NCBI GenBank assembly: GCA_015523665.1
Contig: WAJX01000135.1
Coordinates: forward strand, 1-12,573
Length of the DNA: 12,573 nt
Reading direction: 5' to 3'
Source: Ferroglobus sp.
Lineage (GTDB): Archaea > Halobacteriota > Archaeoglobi > Archaeoglobales > Archaeoglobaceae
Part shown: positions 7,171 through 12,573 of the stretch, in pieces
How the letters are laid out: every line of letters begins with the position of its first letter
How positions within the stretch are numbered: the stretch's first letter is position 1
The notes under the pieces: generated by a model
Database searches by the model: none
Told to the model about the DNA's origin: nothing
What the model saw: the letters and a program-made list of their open reading frames with translations, nothing else
Program-made: the position numbers and the translations under genes

Positions 7171-7613
7171 ACTTGAAACTCCAAAGAAGACTTGCTTCAG
7201 AAATCTTGAAATGTGGTGAGGGAAGGATTTGGTTCGATCCTACAGCTTTAGATGAAATTTCAACAGCTGTAACAAAGGAGGATATCAGAGAGCTTATCGA
7301 GAGTGGCTTGATAAAGAAAAAACCTGTAAAAGGTATTAGCAGAGCAAGAATAAAGAAGAGAAAAGCTCAAAGAGCAAAAGGTAGGAGAAGAGGACATGGT
7401 AGAAGGAAAGGAAAAGCTACAGCGAGAATGCCAAGAAAGAGAGCTTGGATTTTGAGAATTAGAGCTTTAAGGAGAAGATTAAAGTATTTGAGAGATACGG
7501 GAAAGATTGATTCAAGGACATACAGAATTCTTTATAGAAAGGCTAAAGGAGGAGAGTTTAGGAGTGTATCGCATTTGAATGCATATCTTGAATCTCAAGG
7601 TATTTTGGGGTGA
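7167..7613 (+). CDS. rpl19e: 50S ribosomal protein L19e
   Basis: The 148-residue, strongly basic product is L19e (eL19), an archaeal/eukaryotic large-subunit protein that forms a bridge to the small subunit. The diagnostic segments are [20 protein letters not shown] with [20 protein letters not shown], and the Arg/Lys-rich linker [20 protein letters not shown]. The helical C-terminal part includes [23 protein letters not shown] 7167 overlaps the rpl32e stop and is preceded by AAGGTGGT (7156-7163). The archaeal protein lacks the long C-terminal extension of eukaryotic L19, as expected from its length. The gene ends GGGGTGA, forming the rpl18 ribosome-binding site. Confidence 0.96.
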   Translation: MNLKLQRRLASEILKCGEGRIWFDPTALDEISTAVTKEDIRELIESGLIKKKPVKGISRARIKKRKAQRAKGRRRGHGRRKGKATARMPRKRAWILRIRALRRRLKYLRDTGKIDSRTYRILYRKAKGGEFRSVSHLNAYLESQGILG

Positions 7614-7617
7614 AAAA

Positions 7618-8175
7618 ATGGCAAGTGGTGCAAGGTATAAAGTGCCTTATAGAAGGAGAAGAGAAGGAAAGACTAATTATAGAAAGAGGTTAAAGTTATT
7701 ACTCTCTAGAAAACCTAGACTTGTTGTTAGGATAACTAACAGATATGTAATAACCCAGATTATCGAATACTCACCTTCAGGAGATAGAGTTTTAGTTTGT
7801 GCAAATTCTAAGGAGCTTGAAAAATTTGGATGGAAAGGAGATTTTAATAACACCCCTGCATGCTACCTTACGGGAGCTTTAATCGGGAAAAAAGCTGTTG
7901 AAAAGGGGATTAATGAGGCTATACTTGACATAGGACTCAGATCTCCAACTAAGGGAGGAAGGGTTTTTGCTGTTTTAAAGGGAGCTTTAGATGCCGGAAT
8001 GCAAATTCCACATAATCCTGAGATATTTCCAGATGAATCGAGAATAAGAGGAGAGCACATAGCAGAATATTATAGGATATCTCCAGAAAGCTTTAAAGAT
8101 TATGAGAAAAGAGGATTGAAACCATCGGAACTTCCAAATCATTTTGATGAGATTAAAGAGAGAATTTTGGGGTGA
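7618..8175 (+). CDS. rpl18: 50S ribosomal protein L18
   Basis: The 185-residue product is archaeal/eukaryotic-type L18 (uL18, eukaryotic L5), which binds 5S rRNA with L5. The N-terminus [20 protein letters not shown] is characteristic, followed by [20 protein letters not shown]. Other motifs are [33 protein letters not shown] and [20 protein letters not shown] with [13 protein letters not shown] 7618 gives [15 protein letters not shown] and lies just after GGGGTGA (7607-7613). An upstream in-frame ATG (7579) inside rpl19e would add 13 unconserved residues and is not preferred. The final base of the TGA is the first base of a tandem repeat in the following gap. Confidence 0.96.
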   Translation: MASGARYKVPYRRRREGKTNYRKRLKLLLSRKPRLVVRITNRYVITQIIEYSPSGDRVLVCANSKELEKFGWKGDFNNTPACYLTGALIGKKAVEKGINEAILDIGLRSPTKGGRVFAVLKGALDAGMQIPHNPEIFPDESRIRGEHIAEYYRISPESFKDYEKRGLKPSELPNHFDEIKERILG

Positions 8176-8198
8176 TCGATATTGATATCGATATTGAT
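8175..8198. repeat. Perfect 12-bp tandem duplication, also an inverted repeat, in the rpl18-rps5 gap
   Basis: ATCGATATTGAT occurs twice in immediate succession (8175-8186 and 8187-8198), starting on the last base of the rpl18 stop codon. The same bases hold a perfect inverted repeat: ATCGATAT (8175-8182), a TG spacer, then ATATCGAT (8185-8192). It occupies nearly half of the 51-bp gap before rps5; the rest holds GAGGTGGT (8216-8223), the rps5 ribosome-binding site. It could be a slippage duplication, a protein-binding site or an RNA hairpin. No function can be assigned from sequence alone. Confidence 0.9.
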
Positions 8199-8226
8199 TA
8201 GCGAGGTAATAGGTTGAGGTGGTCAA

Positions 8227-8829
8227 ATGGGAATTAATGTTGATTGGACTCCCAGAACTAGGCTCGGTAAACTTGTGGCTGAAGGAGAGATAACATCACT
8301 TGATGAAGCTATAGCAAGTGGATTACCGTTAAAAGAAGCTGAGATAGTTGATATACTTTTACCAGATTTAAAGGATGAAGTTCTAGAGATATCAATGGTG
8401 CAAAGAATGACTGACAGTGGAAGGAGAATGAAATTTAGGGTTACAGCTGTTGTTGGAAATGAAGATGGATATGTTGGTATTGGAGTTGGAAAAGCTTCAC
8501 AAGTCGCTCCAGCAATCCAAAAAGCAATAAACAATGCCAAGATCAATATATTTAAAGTACAGAGAGGTTGTGGTTCATGGGAATGTGGATGTGGAGGAGA
8601 TCATAGTGTTCCTCTAAAAGTTACTGGATCTGCTGGAAGTGTGAGGGTTACTCTAATTCCTGGCCCTAAAGGATTGGGATTAGTTGCTGGAGATGTTGCA
8701 AAAAAAGTGCTTGAGTTAGCGGGAATAAAGGATGTCTGGACTTTCACCAGAGGACAAACGAAAACAACAATAAACTTTGCAAAAGCAACATTCGAAGCTT
8801 TAAAAAAGACGATGTATATAAAAAGATAA
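8227..8829 (+). CDS. rps5: 30S ribosomal protein S5
   Basis: The 200-residue product is archaeal S5 (uS5, eukaryotic S2), which helps decoding fidelity and lines the mRNA entry side of the small subunit. The N-terminus [20 protein letters not shown] is archaeal. The double-stranded-RNA-binding domain covers about residues 49-112, with [20 protein letters not shown] and [20 protein letters not shown]. The Cys-rich insertion [19 protein letters not shown] (Cys115, 120, 122) is typical of archaea and eukaryotes. The C-terminal domain has [23 protein letters not shown] 8227 is preceded by GAGGTGGT (8216-8223). It is one base short of abutting an ATG in the rpl30 frame. Confidence 0.97.
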   Translation: MGINVDWTPRTRLGKLVAEGEITSLDEAIASGLPLKEAEIVDILLPDLKDEVLEISMVQRMTDSGRRMKFRVTAVVGNEDGYVGIGVGKASQVAPAIQKAINNAKINIFKVQRGCGSWECGCGGDHSVPLKVTGSAGSVRVTLIPGPKGLGLVAGDVAKKVLELAGIKDVWTFTRGQTKTTINFAKATFEALKKTMYIKR

Positions 8830-8848
8830 AATGGGGAAGGGAAATAAA

Positions 8849-9310
8849 ATGTTTGCGGTTATAAGACTTAGGGGTAATGTGGATGTAAATAGAAAGATAA
8901 AAGAGACTTTGAAGCTATTAAGGTTGCATAAAAAGTACCATTGTGTAGTAATTCCAGATACACCATCTTATAGAGGCATGCTGCAGGTTGTTAAGGATTA
9001 TGTCGCTTTTGGAGAGATAGATGAGAAAACTCTTGCAAGTTTATTGAGAAATAGAGGAAGACTCAAGGGAAATAGAAAGCTTACGGATGAGTATGTAAAA
9101 GAAAAGACAGGGTATGAGAGTATAGAGGATTTTGCAAAAGCTGTTATTGAAGGAAAGGCTAAACTTAAAGATTTACCAGATTTAAAGCCAGTATTTAGAT
9201 TACACCCTCCGAGAGGGGGGTTGAAGAGTATTAAATGGCATTTTGGATATGGAGGGGATTTGGGTTATCATGGAAAAGAAATTGCAAAACTCCTCTATAA
9301 AATGAGGTGA
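8849..9310 (+). CDS. rpl30: 50S ribosomal protein L30
   Basis: The 153-residue product is archaeal/eukaryotic-type L30 (uL30, eukaryotic L7), longer than bacterial L30. It opens [20 protein letters not shown], followed by [20 protein letters not shown] and [18 protein letters not shown], a nearly diagnostic run. The C-terminus [20 protein letters not shown] fits the family. ATG 8831 is in frame and would add six residues (MGKGNK), but nothing like a ribosome-binding site precedes it. Its own codons supply GGGGAAGGG (8833-8841) upstream of ATG 8849, where the family N-terminus begins, so 8849 is preferred. The stop lies within the GAGGTGA used by rpl15. Confidence 0.93.
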   Translation: MFAVIRLRGNVDVNRKIKETLKLLRLHKKYHCVVIPDTPSYRGMLQVVKDYVAFGEIDEKTLASLLRNRGRLKGNRKLTDEYVKEKTGYESIEDFAKAVIEGKAKLKDLPDLKPVFRLHPPRGGLKSIKWHFGYGGDLGYHGKEIAKLLYKMR

Positions 9311-9316
9311 ACTTCA

Positions 9317-9850
9317 ATGCCAAAGAAAAGAATAAAGAAGATTAGAGGTTCAAAAACCTGTGGAGGAGGAGCTAAGAAAAAGAGAAGAGGAGCAGGACAC
9401 AGAGGAGGAAGAGGTAATGCTGGAGCTACAAAGCACAAGTATTTGAGAACGATAAAACTTGTCAAAGCTGGATTGTATCAAATTGGGAAACATGGTTTTA
9501 CAAGACCTAAGGTTGTGAGTAGTGAGTATAAAAATGAAAGATATTTAAAGAATAGATTGAGAGAACTTAAAGAAGAAGGAGTACTTGATGACTATTTGTA
9601 TAATTTCTTTATTTCTAGAACGGAGATAAATGTTGGTGATGTAGATTTAATAGCTGAAAAATTGGTTGAAAGAGGATTAGCTAAAAAGGAAGGGGAGAGC
9701 TACTTCATCGATTTAACAAATCTTGGCTATAACAAACTTCTCGGTGCTGGAAGAGTGACAAAAAACCTCAATATAAAGGTAGAGTACGCTACACCAAAAG
9801 CAATTGAAAAAATAGAAGCTATGGGCGGATCTATTAGTGGTGAGGTTTAA
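9317..9850 (+). CDS. rpl15: 50S ribosomal protein L15, with internal extension
   Basis: The 177-residue product is archaeal L15 (uL15), a large-subunit assembly protein. The Gly/Arg/Lys-rich N-terminus contains RGSKTCGGGAKKKRRGAGHR and GGRGNAG, binding 23S rRNA. GKHGFTRP (58-64) and the C-terminal fold (LGYNKLLGAGRVTKNLNIKV with KAIEKIEAMGG) are conserved. Between GKHGFTRP and INVGDVD (about residues 66-103) there is a charged, helical-looking stretch with KNERYLKNRLRELKEEGVLD. From memory of archaeal L15 of about 145-150 residues, this makes the protein longer than usual. ATG 9317 follows GAGGTGA (9304-9310) by 6 nt. The stop overlaps the secY start (TAATG). Confidence 0.94.
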   Translation: MPKKRIKKIRGSKTCGGGAKKKRRGAGHRGGRGNAGATKHKYLRTIKLVKAGLYQIGKHGFTRPKVVSSEYKNERYLKNRLRELKEEGVLDDYLYNFFISRTEINVGDVDLIAEKLVERGLAKKEGESYFIDLTNLGYNKLLGAGRVTKNLNIKVEYATPKAIEKIEAMGGSISGEV

Positions 9851-11328
9851 TGGAACAAATTTTAAGAAATTTACAGCCTTATTTTGAGAGAATACCAAGT
9901 GTTTCAAGACCTATAGGACATGTCCCCTTCAAAGAGAAAATGATGTGGACGATTACAGTTTTAATTCTTTATTTTGTTTTGTCAAATATTCCTGTTTTTG
10001 GACTAGATCCAAGCTCTATAGATCTGTTTGAACAATACAGAGCTCTCTTTGCAGGGAAGTCTGGTTCTATTATAGCGTTGGGAATAGGACCAATAGTTAC
10101 AGCTTCTATTATACTTCAACTCTTAGTTGGGGCTGGGATAATAAAGCTTGATTTAACCAAACCAGAGGATAGAGCTGCTTATCAGGATTTTCAGAGGTTT
10201 TTAGTATTTGTAATGATTGCTTTTGAAGCATTACCTCAAATACTTGGCGGTTTTTTAAAACCAAACCCCTTAGTGGCTGAACAGTTGGGAGTGTCTCTCT
10301 TCTTTATCTCATTTCTCATTTTTGTCCAGCTTTTTATTGGTGGCGTGCTAATAGTTTATATGGATGAAGTCGTCTCTAAATGGGGGATAGGAAGCGGAGT
10401 TTCACTATTCATACTTGCAGGAATATCACAATCTATTATAACTGGGCTATTTAATTGGATTGTTCCACCAAATTCACAAATGCCAGCAGGAATAGTCCCA
10501 AGATGGTTTTGGATTGCACAAAATTATAGTGTCGAGCAACTCTTAACAATAGACGGCTTGGCATTCTTGTTCATTCAAGGTGGACTTTTAGCTTTAATTA
10601 CGACTATAGTCATCATACTTCTGATCGTCTATGCTGAAGGGACAAGGGTTGAAATTCCTTTAGCTCATGCAACTGTGAGAGGAGCAAGGGGAAGATTTCC
10701 CATAAAGTTAATATATGCCAGTGTTTTGCCAATGATATTTGTTAGAGCTTTACAAGCAAACATCCAGATATTTGGTATGATCCTTTACAAAAAAGGGATA
10801 ACGATATTTGGGGAGTATGTCGGTTCAAAACCGATAAATGGTATCATGTATCTCCTCTCTCCTATAAGAAGCCCATTTGATTGGATTCCTAGTTTAGTGA
10901 AAAGTAGCCCGTATATGGCAGATCTACCAGATTGGATGATTTTTCTTCATTTGTTTATTGATGCCAGTATATTGATAGCTGGAGGTATCTTGTTTGCAAT
11001 ATTTTGGGTTGAGACATCTGGTATGGATACGAGAACCGTCGCAGATCAAATAGCGAGGAGCGGAATGCAAGTTCCTGGATTTAGGAGATCACCACAAGTA
11101 CTTGCCAGAATACTCGATAGATATATTCCGAAGGTCACAATCCTTGGGGGGGCGGCGGTTGGTTTATTAACCTTGATCGCAAACATGCTTGGGACTATTG
11201 GAAATGTAAGTGGAACAGGTTTATTGTTAGCTGTCAGCATAGCTTACAGATTCTATCAGGATTTGGCGAAAGAGCAATTGAGTGAGATGCATCCGATGTT
11301 GAGGAGACTTTTAGGTGAGAGTGTTTAA
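9850..11328 (+). CDS. secY: Preprotein translocase subunit SecY
   Basis: The 492-residue product is archaeal SecY (Sec61 alpha), the channel through which proteins cross or enter the cytoplasmic membrane, working with SecE and SecG (Sec61 beta). About ten hydrophobic helices are visible, beginning with residues 31-50 and then 74-95. The segment between (about 56-72, IDLFEQYRALFAGKSGS) corresponds to the plug helix. PIGHVPFKEKMMW precedes helix 1. The cytosolic loop at about 262-286 (AEGTRVEIPLAHATVRGARG) is the ribosome and partner-binding loop. The C-terminal HPMLRRLLGE is cytosolic. ATG 9850 overlaps the rpl15 stop, with GAGGT at 9842-9846. Location at the end of the spc operon is universal. 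Confidence 0.97.
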   Translation: MEQILRNLQPYFERIPSVSRPIGHVPFKEKMMWTITVLILYFVLSNIPVFGLDPSSIDLFEQYRALFAGKSGSIIALGIGPIVTASIILQLLVGAGIIKLDLTKPEDRAAYQDFQRFLVFVMIAFEALPQILGGFLKPNPLVAEQLGVSLFFISFLIFVQLFIGGVLIVYMDEVVSKWGIGSGVSLFILAGISQSIITGLFNWIVPPNSQMPAGIVPRWFWIAQNYSVEQLLTIDGLAFLFIQGGLLALITTIVIILLIVYAEGTRVEIPLAHATVRGARGRFPIKLIYASVLPMIFVRALQANIQIFGMILYKKGITIFGEYVGSKPINGIMYLLSPIRSPFDWIPSLVKSSPYMADLPDWMIFLHLFIDASILIAGGILFAIFWVETSGMDTRTVADQIARSGMQVPGFRRSPQVLARILDRYIPKVTILGGAAVGLLTLIANMLGTIGNVSGTGLLLAVSIAYRFYQDLAKEQLSEMHPMLRRLLGESV

Positions 11329-11493
11329 ATTTAAAACTGCATAATATTTTAGTATAAAATATAAAGTTTATATTATTTAGATATTTAATTGAAATTAGTT
11401 AAATATATTTACATGTAAATTTTAAAATATTAAAATTAGGGGATGATTCATATACCGTCATTAATATATATTAATTGGAGTGAATGAAAACTC
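11329..11493 (+). promoter_or_regulatory. AT-rich secY-DUF106 gap with TATA-like box and palindromes
   Basis: This 165-bp gap has no gene that I can recognise; several euryarchaea carry adenylate kinase at this place. It is almost entirely A and T. ATTAATATATATTAAT (11460-11475) is a perfect 16-bp palindrome containing a TATA-like core. Its centre is 26-27 nt before ATG 11494, the spacing expected for transcription starting at or next to the start codon. GGAGTGA (11477-11483) is also present 10 nt before the ATG. Farther up, short runs such as TATTTTAG (11346-11353) could aid termination after secY but are weak. The promoter is inferred. Confidence 0.55.
11407..11420. repeat. Perfect 14-bp palindrome upstream of the DUF106 gene
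   Basis: ATTTACATGTAAAT is its own reverse complement. It lies about 40 bp upstream of the TATA-like palindrome and about 75 bp upstream of the DUF106 start. Dyad-symmetric sites of this size are typical of dimeric regulator binding, but short palindromes also arise by chance in such AT-rich DNA. The central ACATGT gives it a little more information than pure A/T symmetry. Confidence 0.85.
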
Positions 11494-12072
11494 ATGAGGA
11501 TATTGAAGATGTTGATAACAGTGATTTCTGTAATCATCTTTGTTGGGGTTATGATAAGTAAGGATTTCAGAGTGTATCTAGGAGATTTACTCTCCCCAGT
11601 TTTAGATCCAATGCTAAGTTTAATTCCATTTCATATAGTCATAATAATCCTCGCAGTTTTTACTGGGTTATACACATCTATCATACAAAAAATGACTATA
11701 AACTATGAGAGATTGAAAGATATACAAAAAAGAGTTTCAACTTTTCAGAAAGAATATCTTGAGGCGACAAGAAAAAATAACAAAGCTAAATTAAAGAGAC
11801 TTGAAGAGCAGAGAGATGAGATACAAAAACTTCAAAGTGAAATGATGAATATGCAACTATCATCAATGATATACATAATAGTTGTCACAATTCCAATCTT
11901 TATGTGGTTATATAAAACAGCCTCACTGGACTTTACAATCGTTATCCCCTTTGCTGGAGAGATACACACTTCAAAGTACTATCTAATCCTCCCATGGTGG
12001 TTATGGTGGTATATGCTTAACTCATTTGCATTCGGACAGGCTATTAGGAAAGCATTAAAGGTAGGAGTATAA
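11494..12072 (+). CDS. DUF106 / EMC3-TMCO1-like membrane insertase (archaeal YidC/Oxa1 superfamily)
   Basis: The 192-residue product matches the archaeal DUF106 family, described as a homologue of EMC3, TMCO1 and YidC/Oxa1 insertases that help membrane proteins into the bilayer. Hydrophobic segments are at about residues 5-22, 46-66, 123-141 and 162-181. Between the second and third is a charged, coiled-coil-like stretch (68-120) with MTINYERLKDIQKRVSTFQK and KRLEEQRDEIQKLQSEMMNM, the cytosolic hairpin typical of the family. The Trp-rich LILPWWLWWYMLNSFAFGQ forms the last helix. The first hydrophobic segment looks like an addition to the three-helix core, or a signal-anchor. ATG 11494 is supported by the TATA spacing and a GGAGTGA 10 nt upstream. 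Its position behind secY fits a shared membrane-insertion role. Confidence 0.88.
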   Translation: MRILKMLITVISVIIFVGVMISKDFRVYLGDLLSPVLDPMLSLIPFHIVIIILAVFTGLYTSIIQKMTINYERLKDIQKRVSTFQKEYLEATRKNNKAKLKRLEEQRDEIQKLQSEMMNMQLSSMIYIIVVTIPIFMWLYKTASLDFTIVIPFAGEIHTSKYYLILPWWLWWYMLNSFAFGQAIRKALKVGV

Positions 12073-12074
12073 TT

Positions 12075-12573
12075 ATGAAGATTACAATCTCAGGACTACC
12101 TGGAAGTGGGACTACAACTGTTGCTAAGATTCTTGCAGAAAAGTTAGGTTATAAGCTTATATCTGCTGGAGAAGTGTTTAGAGAACTCGCTAGAAAAAGA
12201 AATATGAGTCTTGGAGATTTTAGTAAATATGCTGAGAAAAATCCAGAAATAGATAGAATGGTTGATGAACTGCAGAAGAAGCTTGCTGAAAATGAAAGAG
12301 ATGCCATAATAGAAGGACGCCTCTCTGGGTGGTTTGTGGATGCTGAATTAAAGGTATGGATATATTGTGATGCTGAATTGAGATTTGAAAGAATTGCAAA
12401 AAGAGAAAATAGGGATATCGAAGATGTGAAGAGAGAAACTAAGGAGAGGGAAGAATTAGAGAGGAGGAGATATATGAAATTTTATGGAATAGATATCAAC
12501 GATCTTTCGATATATGATATTGCAATAAACTCAAAAAGCTTTAGTGCTGAGGAGATAGCTAACCTAATAATAA
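12075..12573 (+). CDS. cmk: Cytidylate kinase (CMP kinase), archaeal type, truncated by window end
   Basis: The frame begins at ATG 12075, two bases after the DUF106 stop, and runs open for 166 codons to the window edge; perhaps 10-20 residues are missing. The product is a P-loop nucleoside monophosphate kinase of the archaeal Cmk family, converting CMP (and dCMP) to the diphosphate using ATP. Diagnostic segments are KITISGLPGSGTTTVAKILA (P-loop), KLISAGEVFRELARKRNMSL, IIEGRLSGWF, a LID-like Arg/Glu-rich region (110-134) and RYMKFYGIDINDLSIYDIAI. The P-loop reads GLPGSGTTT (residues 7-15), so the usual lysine is threonine at position 13. I recall threonine there in other archaeal Cmk proteins but cannot verify that here. 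GTAGGAGT (12061-12068) can serve as ribosome-binding site. Confidence 0.93.
   Translation, partial: MKITISGLPGSGTTTVAKILAEKLGYKLISAGEVFRELARKRNMSLGDFSKYAEKNPEIDRMVDELQKKLAENERDAIIEGRLSGWFVDAELKVWIYCDAELRFERIAKRENRDIEDVKRETKEREELERRRYMKFYGIDINDLSIYDIAINSKSFSAEEIANLII

Noticed and set aside
7579..7617. Upstream ATG extension of rpl18
   Set aside because: The extra 13 residues are unlike archaeal L18 N-termini and overlap rpl19e; ATG 7618 has GGGGTGA just upstream.
11329..11360. Intrinsic terminator after secY
   Set aside because: Only short T runs (up to four) are present and no stable stem, so termination here cannot be supported from sequence.
11484..11561. A 25-codon frame starting ATG 11484, overlapping the DUF106 start, directly after GGAGTGA
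   Set aside because: The ribosome-binding-like sequence touches the ATG with no spacing, the peptide resembles nothing recognised, and the frame is fully overlapped by the better-supported DUF106 gene.

Overview
This 12.6 kb window is an archaeal ribosomal-protein supercluster (the S10 and spc operons joined), read entirely on the + strand. Several features identify it as archaeal and euryarchaeal-like. The set includes proteins absent from bacteria (S4e, L32e, L19e). The RNase P subunit Rpp29/POP4 sits between L29 and S17. The translocase is of the archaeal SecY type, followed by a DUF106/EMC3-like insertase and a short archaeal-type cytidylate kinase. Most genes have GGTGA-type ribosome-binding sites. 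The sequence is AT-rich and purine-loaded, and arginine is coded mostly by AGA/AGG with ATA common for isoleucine, as is usual in thermophilic archaea. Direct rpl29-rnp1 adjacency without sui1, and the lack of adk after secY, fit an Archaeoglobales-like order better than a Methanococcales one. That placement rests on remembered gene order and is tentative.

Layout: the window opens in the C-terminal end of rpl4 (1-180). It continues rpl23, rpl2, rps19, rpl22, rps3, rpl29, rnp1 (RNase P), rps17, rpl14, rpl24, rps4e, rpl5, rps14 and rps8 with almost no gaps. Many stops and starts overlap (TTATGA, TAATG), and rps3/rpl29 overlap by 32 nt. A first AT-rich gap of about 115 bp (6085-6198) carries a likely promoter and restarts the series with rpl6, rpl32e, rpl19e, rpl18, rps5, rpl30, rpl15 and secY. 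A 51-bp gap before rps5 contains a perfect 12-bp tandem duplication that also forms an inverted repeat. A second AT-rich gap (11329-11493) contains two perfect palindromes, one over a TATA-like box. It leads into a DUF106/EMC3-type membrane insertase gene and then cmk, which is cut by the window end.

The genes act together: ribosomal proteins of both subunits, an RNase P protein for tRNA maturation, and the membrane apparatus (SecY channel and a YidC/Oxa1-superfamily insertase) that receives nascent membrane proteins. Cytidylate kinase supplies CDP from CMP. No mobile element, CRISPR array, rRNA or tRNA was recognised. I see no clearly new biological system here. The points worth checking are regulatory elements in the gaps, an acidic S3 tail overlapping rpl29, an extended L15, and a Walker A motif without lysine in the cytidylate kinase.
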